Shown: positions 25,046 to 35,661 of the stretch, in pieces
Layout of the letters: each line of letters begins with the position of its first letter
Numbering within the stretch: the first letter of the stretch is position 1
DNA from: Eupeodes corollae
Lineage: Eukaryota; Arthropoda; Insecta; Diptera; Syrphidae
Direction of reading: 5' to 3'
DNA length: 64,000 nt
Assembly (NCBI RefSeq): GCF_945859685.1
Contig: NC_079149.1
Span: 11,133,118 to 11,197,117 of the forward strand
Notes under the pieces: generated by a model
What the model was told of the DNA's origin: nothing
The model's input: only the letters and a program-made list of their open reading frames with translations
Databases searched by the model: none
Position numbers and translations under genes: made by a program

Positions 25046-26047
25046 ATGTTGGCTGTTGATGCTAAACAAAGTGGTTTCTTTTTCTTGGATGCACCAGGTG
25101 GAACTGGTAAAACATTTTTGATATCGTTGATCCTTGCGAAAGTACGGTCACAAAAGAAAATTGCATTAACAATTGCATCATCAGGCATAGCTGTTACTTT
25201 GTTAGATGGTTATCTGGTGATTTTCGGTAAATATTGCCAATGATTGCTCGCTCTACTTTTGTTGATGAAATCAATGCATGTTTAAAACAATCATTTTTAT
25301 GGAGAAACGTCGAAACACTTAGGTTAACAAAAAACATCCGAGTACAACTCTAAAATGATCCTACAGCACGAATATTTTCTCAGCAACTATTAGATGGTGG
25401 AAACGGTGAAGTCGAATTTAATCAAGATACCCAATGCATAAGATTGCTAGACAATTTCTGTACTGTTGTTGAAACTAAAAATGATCTGATCGAGAGTGTC
25501 TTCCCAGGTATAATAAATAACTATCTAAATCACATTTGGCTCAGTAATCGTCCTATTTTTGCAGCAAAAAAATGTTGATGTAGATCTAATTAACTACCAG
25601 ATACAACAATTATTACCAGGCGATATAATGTCGTTTAAGTCAATCGACGCTACTGTCGATGAAGACGAGGCAGTGAATTTTCCAATCGAATTTTTGAATT
25701 CTGTAGACATATCAGGAATGCAACCACACAATCTTCGGTTAAAAATTGGATCACAGAATTTGAACCCCCCTAAACTATGCAACGGTACACGTTTGGTAAT
25801 CAAAAAAAGCACCGGAAATGTTCTCGAAGCAACTATTTTGGCAGGAAAGTTTAAAGGAGAAATCGTTCTGTTACCACGCATTCCAATGATACCGTCAGAT
25901 TCTCCAATACCTTTCAAAAAACTGCAATTTCCTATCCGTTTAGCTTTCGCGATGACTATTAACAGATCACAAGGACAAACAATGTCTATTTGCGGCTTAG
26001 ACTTAGAGAATCCATGTTTCTCTGATGGGCAATTATACGTGGCCTGA
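25046..26047 (+). pseudogene. Helitron Pif1-like helicase region, broken
   Basis: Walker A is intact in LDAPGGTGKTFLI (25046-25243), with IASSGIA following. After a gap with stops, the C-terminal part at 25559-26047 shows PHNLRLKIGS, LCNGTRLVI, FAMTINRSQGQT and CFSDGQLYVA, the helicase V/VI region of Helitron RepHel proteins. The usual PIMLLRN segment between RLKIG and NLNPPKL is deleted. The intervening motifs II-IV are mostly lost. The helicase unwinds the donor strand during transposition; this copy is non-functional. An overlapping minus-strand frame of similar length is a shadow. Confidence 0.85.
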
Positions 26048-26263
26048 CCATCGAGTTTATTTGTGTTGACAAAAGACAGGCTGACCAAAAATATTGTTCA
26101 TCGATTGGCACCTCAGTAAACTTTAACTGTGATTTAATTTTATTTATCATAGCATTTTTTAATAAAATAAAATTAAAGATGTTATGTAAATTAGTGTTCA
26201 ATTTTGTGTCTATTAAGTCCTTCCTTAATTACTCAGCCACAGCACCGCGTGGTCGGTTCTGCT

Positions 26264-27200
26264 AATATATATATAAATAACGTGTCACGATGTTTGTCCT
26301 CGATGGACTGACTCCCGAACTACTTACCACATTTCAATCAAATTTGTACACTGTGTGCAGTTTGACCCAAATTGAAAGATAGGACAGCTAACATCTCAGT
26401 TTATGATCGCAATATTATTTTATTTATTTGTCTCTTATTAGACATTCACATAGTTATCTGTTACTGCGTTATTGCGACATCTATTGACTGGATTGAGTAA
26501 GTATTCAATAGATGGCACTTCCAAACGTTTGATATAAGTTTCAAGTTGATAGCATACCCACCACATGTTGCTGAGGCTAGTTCAATCGAAGCATTGCACA
26601 AAACCATGCAAGATTTGAACGGCAATGGTACACTTTTCGGTGTTGTTCTCTTAATTTTGTAAGGTGGTTTCCGCCAGACGTTACCATTTATACTTCGCTC
26701 TTAGTTCGCAGATGAGATTATTTCATGTTAATAATTCTTATGGTGAAGTGCTTAAACACTTCAATTGACCATAAACATGCACCTAGGATTGCAAAATTAT
26801 CCATCAGTACAAATTTTGTCCGAAGAATTACTACTTGATATTGGGAGAGGTGAAATCAGAACTAAAATCAAATACGCTGCTAAACATTTTCCACACTGTT
26901 CTTTAGGTAATGACTTGAATCAGAGTATTGTTCCGGATATTATTTAGACCGTAACTGGCTCAGTCATCTGGCTATTTTGGTAGCAAAAAACGTTGACGTT
27001 GACAAAATTAACTTGCAGATACAACGGTTGTTACCAGTCTTTTAACTCAATCGATACTGTTGTTAATGAAAATAATAGTGTACATTTTTCAATTAAATTT
27101 TTAAAGTTACTAGATAGACCTGGAATAGCTCCACGTCTGGTTACCTAAAAAATACCGACAATATTTTCGAAGCATCTATTTTTACTTTAAAGTTTAAAGT
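26264..27200 (+). mobile_element. Second Helitron fragment, head-to-tail with the first
   Basis: Immediately after the first Helitron's 3' end comes a leader-like sequence (CGTGTCACGATGTTTGTCC, then CAATCAAATTTGTACACTGT). It is followed by helicase debris: SVQILSEELLLDIGRGEI near 26815 and, at 26980-27060, a copy of the AKKNVDVD(L/K)IN region also seen at about 25565. A YNG/IQQLLPG-type continuation is broken by stops. The order leader then helicase, with everything between deleted, indicates a second, shorter Helitron. A (TA)n run separates the two. Confidence 0.65.
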
Positions 27201-27204
27201 AAAA

Positions 27205-27760
27205 GTGGTCAGAAGGCTACAATTCTACACTCTAGACTAGCGCAAAATATCGATTTTGTCATGAGTTATATGCCATCTAGTGTCATCCTGTTGAAACCAT
27301 ATGTTTTCAGTTTCCATATAATCTAATTCATTCCACAAGAAGTTGATGGTCATCGACCTGGCGATTGCTGCCGTTGACGCCTCTAGCATCATTTTCGACG
27401 AGGTTCGGACCTATGAAGCCTCGAGCACAAAATCCACACCAAACAGTTATCTAATTTGGATGCATTGTCACCTTTTGAATTTCACATAGATTGGTTTTGT
27501 TCCAAATAAGGCAATTTTGCTTATTCACCTACGCATTCATCCAAAAATGGATCAATATCCAAACTTCTCCAAAATCCAAATAGTTTAGTCATTTACACGT
27601 GTTACTCGACGCTATAACTTGTCATTGCTATAATGAACTGTCTTCAGTGACTAATTAAAAGAAGATATGTATGTTGACAGAAAGAAAAAGAAACAATATG
27701 GTCACCACAAGTTGTCAAAATTAAAATGTTCTTATTGGAAAATCCTTTATTTTCTCCCTT
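27205..27760 (-). mobile_element. Tc1/mariner-type transposon relic
   Basis: On the minus strand decayed transposase sequence reads NKQNCLIWN, then ITVWCGFCARGFIGPNLVEN, and then a QQD-type block (IWFQQDDTRW) once frameshifts are allowed. These match the central catalytic region of insect Tc1/mariner transposases; the second catalytic Asp lies in the F-Q-Q-D motif. The terminus at about 27640-27765 repeats that of the relic at 2041-2395. Multiple stops make it inactive. Confidence 0.75.
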
Positions 27761-27765
27761 CCAAT

Positions 27766-28541
27766 TTTGTGATATAAATAGGTCAGTTTATATTTCCAAC
27801 AATTCCAAGATTACTGCTCAAATATGTATACAAAAAATTCCCAATTTCGCCATTAGAAATTTGATAATAGATTATTTAGATTATTAATTAGTTAATAGCA
27901 CAATAATGCGTTCTTTCGTGCCGACTTTGACAAAAAAGAAAAGAGATGCAAAGCTTAAGTAATTACTATTTAAGAATAATCACCTGTGCTCTCAAAAACT
28001 CTAAATAATCTTAGAAATATAAACTTACTTTAGATCTTAATCAAAGAAATATAAACTGGCCAAATATTATTACAAGTGACAAACTTTTTGAAAGTGGTAT
28101 GAAAAAACAAAAGTGCAGCTGTCAAAAGTGAAAATGACATGTACATAGATTAATTGTAAATGGTTATACAGATTACAGATTTAACACAGTGAGTTCTTTG
28201 GCATAAGTCAATAAGTCATTATAATTATAGAAGTATACAAATAATTTGCTATAATTATCAACATCATTCGATGAAAGTCAGTTTTGTTAATAAATTTTCA
28301 ATTTGAATTTATGACAGCTTAAGGAGTTTACCATTGGTAAAATTGAATTTAAGTTTGTTTTAGGTATTTGAATATCAGAATAGTAATTAACAAATCAATT
28401 TATTTTGCCCAATAGAACTTGAAAAAGGAAGAAATAATTGAAATTAAAGAAGTTATTTTATAAAAGTATGGTATGACAGAAATCAATTTAAGACATCATT
28501 TAACTGACATTGACATTTTAACAGAGTTATTACTTCAAAAT
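27766..28541. other. Non-coding DNA
   Basis: No gene, exon or element was recognised. The last bases (AAATGTATTCTCA, 28542-28554) form one side of the target duplication of the next element. Confidence 0.45.
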
Positions 28542-28554
28542 AAATGTATTCTCA

Positions 28555-30498
28555 ATAAGGAACCCCTGCTTTGATGAAGAATGTCGGCAGACAAATGCAG
28601 CCAGACAACAGGTACGCAAAGCGGCGCTGCATAAAAGGACAAGAGCTACTCATGAGCTCTATGAGCAGAAGAGGCGAGAGGAACGCCGACTTATCAGAAG
28701 GAAAAAGAGAGGGCATGAGAAGCGTGTGGTCAAAGATGTTGAGAACTTTAAAATCAGGAATGAAGTTCGAAAGTTTTATGAATAGGTGCAACGAAATTCA
28801 CAGGTACATAAAACTAGAACCGAAGGCTGCAAAGACGAAAGTGGAAACAGCATAGTGGAACCGCAGTCAATGCTGAGGATATGGAAGGATCACTTCTGCA
28901 GATTGTATAACGGTGACGACGAACCGAATTCTAGTGTCAGGCAGGATGATCCATTCAACAAAGACGACGAAAGCCAACAACCCCGTCCTCCCGACTTAGA
29001 CGAAGTAAAGATTGCCATATTAAACTGAGGTCTAAGCCGCTGAAGCGGATGGCTTGAATACATAGCTCTTTAAAGCAGCAGGAGATAAATTAGTAAGAAA
29101 AAAGTATGCCCGATGAATGGAACCTCAGTATTGTTTGCCCGATCCTGAAAAAAGGAGACCCTCTAAACTGCACCAATTATAGAGGAATCAGTCTACTTAA
29201 CATCGCCTATAAAATCTTCTCTGCCGTAATGTGTGAACGTCTAAGCCCATCGTCAACATCCTGATAGGTCCTTATCAGTGTGGTTTTAGACCAGGAAAGT
29301 CCACAGTCGATCAAATATTCACATTACGGCAGATCCTGGAAAAAACCCAAGAACACCAAATCGACACCCACCATCTTTTCATCGATTTCAAGGCTGCATA
29401 TGACAGCATCTACAGGGACGAGCAGTATAGAGCCATGTCTAGTTTTGGCATCTCTGCCAAACTCGTCCATTTGTGCAGGATGACCATGGAGAATTCACGC
29501 TGCTCCATAAAGGTTGGAAACAACTTAACAGAACCTTTCGATGTCAAAAAAGGTTTTAGACAAGGTGATGCGCTGTCATGTGATTTTCTTAACATCGTGT
29601 TTTAAAGAATAGTGCAGAGCTCACACGTCAACACTAGAGGCACTATCTTTCAAAAGTTTGTCTAATTACTAGCATATGCTGCTGACATTGACATAATCGG
29701 AAGAGCTCAGCGTGATGTCAATGGGGCTTTTGTGAGTATTGAGGCAGAGGCGGCAAAAATGGGTTTAACGGTTAATGAGGGCAAAACAAAGTACATGCTG
29801 TCGTCAAGAAAGGACTTACAACACCGAAGTCTTGGTCAAAACGTCACCATCGACAGACGTAACTTTGAGGTAGTCAAGGACTTCGTCTACCTAGGCTCCG
29901 CTGTAAACGCAGAAAACAACACCAGCGCTGAGATCGAAGTAATAATAACTCTTACTAACCGCTGTTTCTTTGGACTAAGAAAGCAATTGAGTGGTAAAGT
30001 CCTCTCTCGAGGGACCAAAGTGTTGCTATATAAGACCCTTATTTTTCCCGTCCTGCTATACGGTGCAGAAGCATGGACCATGACAAAAGCGGATGAAAGC
30101 ACCTTGGGTCGGTTCGAGAGAAAAGTTCTTCTTGTGATCTACGGTCCCGTATGCATCGAAGGGGAGTGGAGGAGAAGATGGAACGACGAGCTGTACGGGC
30201 TGTACAGCGACGTAGACTTAGCCAGAAGGGTAAATGTCCAACCACTTAGATGGCTGGGTCACGTAGAGCGCATGGAAACCAATGCTATGGCCCGGAAAGT
30301 CTTCGAATCCACACCCACAGGACAGCGCAAGTAGAGGAAGACCGCGGATCAGGTGGCACGCACAAGTGGAAAGTGACCTCAGCCAACTTAGAGCGCGAAA
30401 CTGGAGACATCTAGCTAGGGGCTGAGCTAAAGTAAAGACGTTTGTTGTGGGAGGCACTTGTTCACACACGACTGTAGCGCCATCTTAAGTTAGTAAGT
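28555..30498 (+). mobile_element. 5'-truncated non-LTR retrotransposon, same family as 3858-4751
   Basis: The plus strand encodes, with frameshifts, a lysine/arginine-rich pre-RT region (28570-29028) and RT blocks from FRPGKSTVDQIF (29288) to FRQGDALSCDF. The catalytic motif has become YAAD (about 29675), so the first catalytic aspartate is lost. The C-terminal domain is at 29732-30334 (EAAKMGLTVNEGKTKYM, LYGAEAWTMTKADE, RWLGHVERME). The tail has RARNWRHLARG-like sequence and a short TAAG-type end. AAATGTATTCTCA (28542-28554) and AAATTTATTCTCA (30499-30511) form a 13-bp target duplication with one mismatch, giving both ends. It is RTE-like in organisation; the clade is not certain. Confidence 0.88.
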
Positions 30499-30833
30499 AA
30501 ATTTATTCTCAGATTTAAATAAATATCTTTGTAAGGTATGTACGACATAAAATTGCAAATTCACCTTTCAACAAATCGGGGAGTAATAACCTCGTTGCAT
30601 GAATATTCACCCTTAATAATTTAAAATATTATTTTTGAGATTAATTTCAGAACACAATTTTAATACGAAACCTTATTAAATATTATTATAAAAATTATAG
30701 ACTATCTTAATTTTGTAAAAAATATGTAATTACTGACATGATATGTTCTAATAACTATAATAGATTTTTTTAAATATTTATTATTTAATTAAGTAAATAT
30801 TTCATTTTTAGAAAAGCTGAAAGTTTTAAGTGT

Positions 30834-30841
30834 ATAAAAGC
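30834..30841 (+). promoter_or_regulatory. TATA box of the 33-residue peptide gene
   Basis: TATAAAAG in the context GTGTATAAAAGCTCGAG lies about 95 bases before the ATG at 30931. The same TATAAAAGC form precedes the micropeptide and defensin genes of this locus. Confidence 0.7.
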
Positions 30842-30930
30842 TCGAGATTTTACACAGAAAAACATCAAGCTTCTTTCTATTCCTTTTGTTATATTTAGAA
30901 GTATTTTTTTAAATTTAATAATTTATTAAA

Positions 30931-31032
30931 ATGTTGGACTTTAAATTAACATTGTTTCTTGTTTTGGTAACAATTATTCTTTCTTCCTCGGAATCTGACG
31001 AAGTTCTGATTCCTTTTGCAGGAGGACTTTGA
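30931..31032 (+). CDS. 33-residue secreted peptide, unrecognised
   Basis: ATG at 30931 opens a 33-codon frame ending TGA at 31030-31032. Residues 1 to about 20 (MLDFKLTLFLVLVTIILSSS) form a clear signal peptide, leaving a tiny acidic then hydrophobic product of about 13 residues (ESDEVLIPFAGGL). A TATA box lies about 95 bases upstream and an AATAAA at 31035-31040 directly follows the stop, so a compact intronless transcript is likely. It stands next to the defensin cluster and shares the gene architecture of the micropeptides at 36-43 kb, but its sequence is not clearly related. Its size recalls short immune-induced peptides of flies. That comparison is inference and I assign no function. Confidence 0.6.
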   Translation: MLDFKLTLFLVLVTIILSSSESDEVLIPFAGGL

Positions 31033-31450
31033 AAAATAAAATCTTGAATTGTGCTTCATATGATGATGACAACTAAAATTTGAAAAATAAATCTCATATG
31101 AAATTTTAAAAAAGGTGTTATATTTTGAGAAAAGTTTTAAGTTCTAAAAACCTACTATTAAAAAGATTTTGTAGCTTATTTAATATTATCCGCAATGACA
31201 CTGTTAACCATTGAAGGAAAATGGTTTTAAAAGAAATCTCAATGCTTTACTGGAGTTACACAGGGGTCTTTACTTGGACTTATTCTTTTTAAACTACCAG
31301 CCTTAAATCACTTTTGAACTCGGCCTTACCCAACTCCAGGGACATAGGAAAATATTAACAAACTTTTAGTTCCTTAATTTCAAATTTCATTTATTTTTAA
31401 AACATGTTGTATTTTTATTTGTATGTACTGAATTAAGACAGGAACAAAGA
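31033..31450. other. Intergenic sequence with two convergent 3' ends
   Basis: It holds the AATAAA of the plus-strand peptide gene (31035-31040) and, near 31388-31395, the minus-strand poly(A) signal region of the following defensin. Nothing else was recognised. Confidence 0.5.
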
Positions 31451-31738
31451 TTATTGCCTGCAAATACATATTTTGTGACTATTGCAATAGCCTCCGTTCT
31501 TCCCCAAGGCATGACAATGTGCATTACAAGGTCCTGATCCAAGGAAGCCCAAAACATCACAAGTAAAGCGTTTCTGACGTGAATGTACAACTGCTTCAAC
31601 TCCTTCTTGTTGTAATAATTGTGGTTCAAGATCTCCTTTCAAATCAGATCCTTGCTCCTGATCAGGTACTGTAAAAGCAAATGAAACAGTACACAAGACT
31701 CCAACAATAAACAAAAAAATCAAAGTAATTTTAGCCAT
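31451..31738 (-). CDS. Insect defensin, distinct paralogue
   Basis: A 95-residue precursor starts at ATG 31738. A hydrophobic signal peptide (residues 1 to about 22, AKITLIFLFIVGVLCTVSFA) is followed by an acidic propeptide and the dibasic processing site RQKR at about 54-57. The mature peptide, about 38 residues, starts FTCDVLGFLG. Its six cysteines are spaced as in insect defensins (C-x11-C-x3-C-x9-C-x5-C-x-C), with the GGYC turn. These form a cysteine-stabilised alpha-beta fold that disrupts membranes of mainly Gram-positive bacteria after secretion into haemolymph. A TATA box lies at 31828-31835 and a kappaB-like site at 31976-31985. The gene sits just outside the inverted duplication and has no partner in the window. 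Confidence 0.92.
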   Translation of the reverse strand: MAKITLIFLFIVGVLCTVSFAFTVPDQEQGSDLKGDLEPQLLQQEGVEAVVHSRQKRFTCDVLGFLGSGPCNAHCHALGKNGGYCNSHKICICRQ

Positions 31739-31827
31739 GTTTCTTGAGTAGGTAAGGAAGTGTAGTAAATTAAATTGAATAAGAGAATATTCTTTGCCGA
31801 ATGTTTTAAATTCTGAAGCTGCATTAA

Positions 31828-31985
31828 CTTATATAGTTCAGAAAGAAGGTGTTTGCCTACAAAACAAAAAGTCATATAACAAGAGTAATAATTTGTTGTC
31901 ATCAATCAATAGAGAAGACTTAACCCCAACAAAAACACCTTCATCGCAAATAATACTTTGGATTTTCCTACTTAAGGGGAACTTT
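31828..31985 (-). promoter_or_regulatory. Promoter of the 31.5-kb defensin: TATA box and kappaB-like sites
   Basis: Reading toward the minus-strand gene, TATATAAG occupies 31828-31835, about 90 bases before the start codon. GGGGAACTTT at 31976-31985 (plus strand) fits the kappaB pattern GGGRNNYYYY bound by Dif/Relish/Dorsal-type factors, and GGATTTTCCT at 31960-31969 is a second, weaker candidate. The kappaB part, but not the TATA box, is duplicated in the right arm near 47.8 kb. Confidence 0.6.
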
Positions 31986-32069
31986 AGCGGTGCATCCCAA
32001 AACGACAAATTATACCAGAAATGTTTACAGTTCGATTTAGGAAAAACCATCTACGCATTTGTTTAAAAG

Positions 32070-33289
32070 TTTTGCTTACTTTTGAGTTATCTTAAGTGAT
32101 TCCTTTTAGTTTGATTTATGATTAGTTGACAGGGCATAAATCTGTCACTAATATCATAGCTAAAAAAAAACAAAACCAATTCATAATTCATTCCCAAACA
32201 ATTATTGAACATGCCCACAGAAATGTCATTCTCAAATATGTTTGACAAATGCAGATTGTTTGACTTGAATTTGAAAATGTGAACGTGTTTTTATTGCATT
32301 TTATTAAATATATTGATATTTTGCAGGTTTGATAAGCATAATTTGGAATGTGGACTTTAGCTCGTCACATTTAAAGAGAATTTTATTTTAAAGGAAAACT
32401 CCAGGCAGTGCACATCGAAAGATAAAAAATAATGATGACTGTTGTAATGGACAGAGCGACATTTAAGGGTAATTTTTAAGATAACTTTTTTTCAGCAGAT
32501 TTGAAAAACACAAATTAAGGAATTTGGTCCATATTTTAAAATTTCAAAGGCAATCCCAGTAGGACCTACTCGGTTAGATTCAAATGGAAAAAGATATTTG
32601 ACAGCATTTGTCAATTCTTCTGATACCCATCGAACCATATTTAAGAACCTGAACAGCCCTAATTTAGCAGAGGGTCGGTTTTTGACAGTTTGTTTAGCGT
32701 TGTTTAAGTCAAACCGATGGCATTCGCAGAAATTTGACGCTTATTATCCATTTATTGGAACTTCCTCTCCTGATCTTTAAAGTGATAACTTTTTATTTAT
32801 AAATAATTTATACAAATGTCCATCTATTTCTTAAATTGCAGATTCTTTGAATAAGATTTTGGGAAACATATATAAAAAACATACATACGTAAATTTATTG
32901 GCCCTACTTTTTAAATAACCTATGCTTAATTGTTAAACAATTTTAAAGTAAAAAGTTATTAAATGTTTAACATTTACTAAGAGACTACGCAGTGTTAAAC
33001 TTTTCTATTAATTAGTTAATTAAATTTGAAATTTCCTTTTTAGAAAAACAATCATCCAAACATGTCTAAAAACTGACAGCTCGTGAAAATAAACAAAACA
33101 AATACGCTTGCGAATATAAAAATTGGGATTCCCAACTGTTGATTGGACCATTTTTTCTCTTATATAAGAATAAATGTAAAGATGTCATATGGATTTAGCA
33201 AATTTTTAAATATTAAAGAAGCCATTTGGTGATTTTAACTTGAGCAAATTGTTGATAGATAGAAAGTTGTCAAAATCGTTTAAACTAGG
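32070..33289. other. Non-coding part of the left arm
   Basis: The mirrored sequence lies at about 46502-47710. The open frame at 32598-32780 is broken by indels in the mirror copy, so it is not supported as a gene. Confidence 0.6.
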
Positions 33290-33303
33290 TTAATCATCTT
33301 TTG

Positions 33304-33557
33304 GTACCCGTGGCAGAGGTCTTGGGTTCGATCCTAGCCTATGCCACCTAAAGTTTTTTCACGGGTACTGACAAATTCTAAAAGAGTGATTCTTGTCATG
33401 AAAAGTGCTTTCTCAAATTTTCCGTTCGGATTCGGCTTAAAACTGTAGGTCCCTTCCATCCCTGACAACAGTACTCGCACACAGGAATGGTTGAGAGTTG
33501 TCAGTCACTAGGCCCTAGTTCACAAACGGACTGTTGCGCCACCCAATTTATTTATTT
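33304..33557 (+). mobile_element. tRNA-derived SINE, copy 2
   Basis: It begins GGTACCCGTGGCAGAGGTC: the A-box region is deleted between GTGGCA and GAGGTC, but the B box GGTTCGATCC is intact. The 3' part ends GGCCCTAGTTCACA, CGGACTGTTGCGCCACCC and an AATTTATT tail. Flanking 14-bp repeats TTAATCATCTTTTG (33290-33303 and 33558-33571) are a perfect target duplication. The same insertion with the same A-box deletion is present in the right arm (46234-46487), so it predates the inverted duplication. Confidence 0.9.
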
Positions 33558-33571
33558 TTAATCATCTTTTG

Positions 33572-34679
33572 AGGTTAGAAAATTTCTAAAAATTTTACTA
33601 AATCGTTCAAAATTATGAGCCATTGTTTTGTAAACTTTACGTAACTTTTATTGAATGTGAGCTAAGTTAAGCTTAATTCATTTAAAAACATAACGTATTA
33701 TCAATTATAAGAAAATTGAGGTTAAACCTTGTGTTGCACGAAGGGAAATCATTATTTGTGTATCAGATTTCAAAAAATGTTGGAGACATTTTTAAGTCCT
33801 ACAAATTGAAAAACATTTAATGTCAAAAGTGACTGTTACCACTGAAAATGGTGGTAATTAAAAATCTCTTATGCATCTGTTTTAGTATAAACTGATTTAT
33901 AGAGCATTAAATTACAATTTAAGTATTTCTACTTTACTAGTGGTTTGAGAAATCGAATAAGCTCCGTTCGTTTTCTCACAAATAGTTCCGTAAAGTCACA
34001 ATTTCAAATAATTTTACACTCAATCCTTGATCATCAGCATAAAAAGTATGTTTAATTATTTTTATTATTAAGAGTTTGCTTCTTCTTTAAAATATTTTAG
34101 ACCGAAATAGAACCTTTTTAAAGAACCAAACTGACAGTTGTTAGTTCTGTTTGTTTCTTTCAGCTTTTTAAAAATAAATCATTGGTTAATGTTTCCAAAT
34201 TTCTCAAAAATCCAACAACGTTAGCCCTAAAGACCTAAGACCTATCAACTTTTCATCATTGCTTCTCAAAACTTTTGAAAGTTTGATTGATATCCACTCA
34301 AGGGCAAGTATTCATAACAAAGGGAAATCAGTTTAAACGGCTCTATACATACTGTATATACTATACTAGTGAAGAAGAATTTTATGATTTAAACTTTTCT
34401 TATACGATCCTCACGATTCAAAAATGTTAATAAAACCTTAATTTTTTTATTTTTGAATAAAATCGTTTATTTATGTATTACAATTACTTTCTACTAATTT
34501 CTCGACCATTTTTCTAAATTTTTCAACACAACTTAAAAATATTACAGTCCCAATTTAAAGAAAAGTAAAATTTATTCGAACTTAGATTTAAAAACAATTA
34601 ATTACTTAATTTCTTAAACATTTTTATTTTAACATATTTTGTTTACTTATTTTACACATTTTTATTTTAATTTATAAGT
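33572..34679. other. Non-coding part of the left arm, including an empty SINE site
   Basis: It is mirrored at about 44780-46219. CCGTTCGT at 33964-33971 is the single-copy empty target site of the SINE inserted at 45498-45805 in the right arm. The remainder is AT-rich, with the 3' flank of the defensin copy near 34600. Confidence 0.65.
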
Positions 34680-34952
34680 TCAACGGCAGTTACAAACTTT
34701 TCTCGAATCACACCATCCTCCTCGTCTTCCCCTAGCTATACAATGAAGAGCACAAGCCGAATCGTTTACTCCGAAACCACTTAAAAGATCGCATGTAGCG
34801 CGTTTCTGACGGACAGGAGCTGCTTCTGCTACTGCTTCAAATGCATTTGGTTCAAGTTCAGGGATAAGCTCTGGATCTGCCACTGGAACAGCTGAAACTT
34901 ATGCGCACACTACTCCAAAGAGCACAACAAAGGCAATAATTACTGAACGCAT
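34680..34952 (-). pseudogene. Left-arm defensin copy with a nonsense codon in the signal peptide
   Basis: The frame from ATG at 34952 reads MRSVIIAFVVLFGVVCA and then hits TAA at 34899-34901, where the right-arm copy has TTA (Leu). Beyond the stop the frame is intact: propeptide (VADPELIPELEPNAFEAVAEA), the RQKR site and a mature domain starting ATCDLLSGFG with all six cysteines. It differs from the right copy by at least Ile for Leu after the third cysteine and by a small propeptide indel. As read, no secreted product can be made from this ATG. The promoter module at 35080-35128 is intact, so the mutation may be recent, a segregating null allele, or a sequencing error. Confidence 0.85.
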
Positions 34953-35029
34953 TTTGAAATTGTTTTTGTTTGTAGAACTCAAACTGACGTTATCTGGAAC
35001 GAGAAGTTTTTGAATTTGATTTGAAGTCC

Positions 35030-35130
35030 AACTACAGCTTCAGCTTTTATACAAACAATCTTGAAGATTTCTATTCCGAGGGACTTACCCCGGAGATAAA
35101 GCGAAGAAAAAATCTAGGGGTAAGTCCCTA
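35030..35130 (-). promoter_or_regulatory. kappaB-GATA-kappaB module of the left defensin copy
   Basis: Two 12-bp sites in perfect inverted orientation, GGGACTTACCCC (35080-35091) and GGGGTAAGTCCC (35117-35128), flank AGATAA (GATA-type) at about 35094-35099. A TATA box (CTTTTATAC on the plus strand, about 35044-35052) lies between the module and the start. The same arrangement is kept in the right arm. Confidence 0.7.
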
Positions 35131-35661
35131 GCTCGCATTGAAGTGTTGAACAAAAGGCAAAGTAAATAACTCGGAATACTTATGGTACATAAAAAGTTAC
35201 AATGGAAAGTCCACAAGGCCAAAAAGTAAAAAAAATTTCAATAATTAAACATTTCAACCTGATTTCTGTTAATCGACGCAGGACGATGTCACCGGATTTC
35301 TATATTTGTCTTTCGAAAACCCTATGAAAAATCAGAGATTTGCTTTTAAGGTTTGAAGTGAAGATGTAAGATCTTGTACGATGTAGTTAATAATAACATA
35401 TTCAAAATTCAAGATATGGTTTTAAAGGTTTGATTGGTTTACTTTATTATTTATCTTTTCGTCAACTTTTGAATCATGATTTTCAGATTTACAGAAATGT
35501 ATTGGGTTTTATTTCTTTTGAAAAACACACATGATGTAAAGAACAACCGAGAAATAACTTCATTTAACTACGGGAAATAAAATTAAAATGAAAAAACTGC
35601 AGTATTTTCAATTGATCAAATGCAATTTATTTCCATGTACAAATATTTAGTATTAAGTTTT

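Larger units (their letters stand above)
21771..26263 (+). mobile_element. Degenerate autonomous Helitron
   Basis: A rolling-circle transposon with the RepHel arrangement in order on the plus strand: a charged N-terminal piece (22147-22416), the Rep nuclease region (22626-24361), the region between Rep and helicase (24411-24763) and a Pif1-family helicase (25046-26047). Internal stops and deletions separate the pieces. The 3' end probably lies at about 26263: the sequence GCACCGCGTGGTCGGTTCTG, with a small ACCG/CGGT stem, is followed by CTAA, compatible with a CTRR terminus. The 5' end is placed only roughly, near 21771, in sequence that looks like a Helitron leader. Helitrons insert between A and T and make no target duplication. 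Confidence 0.8.

Noticed and set aside
25594..26088. 164-codon minus-strand frame
   Set aside because: Antisense shadow of the Helitron helicase C-terminal region.
32598..32780. 60-codon plus-strand frame in the left arm
   Set aside because: The mirror sequence at about 47000-47180 has indels that break it, so it is not under coding constraint.
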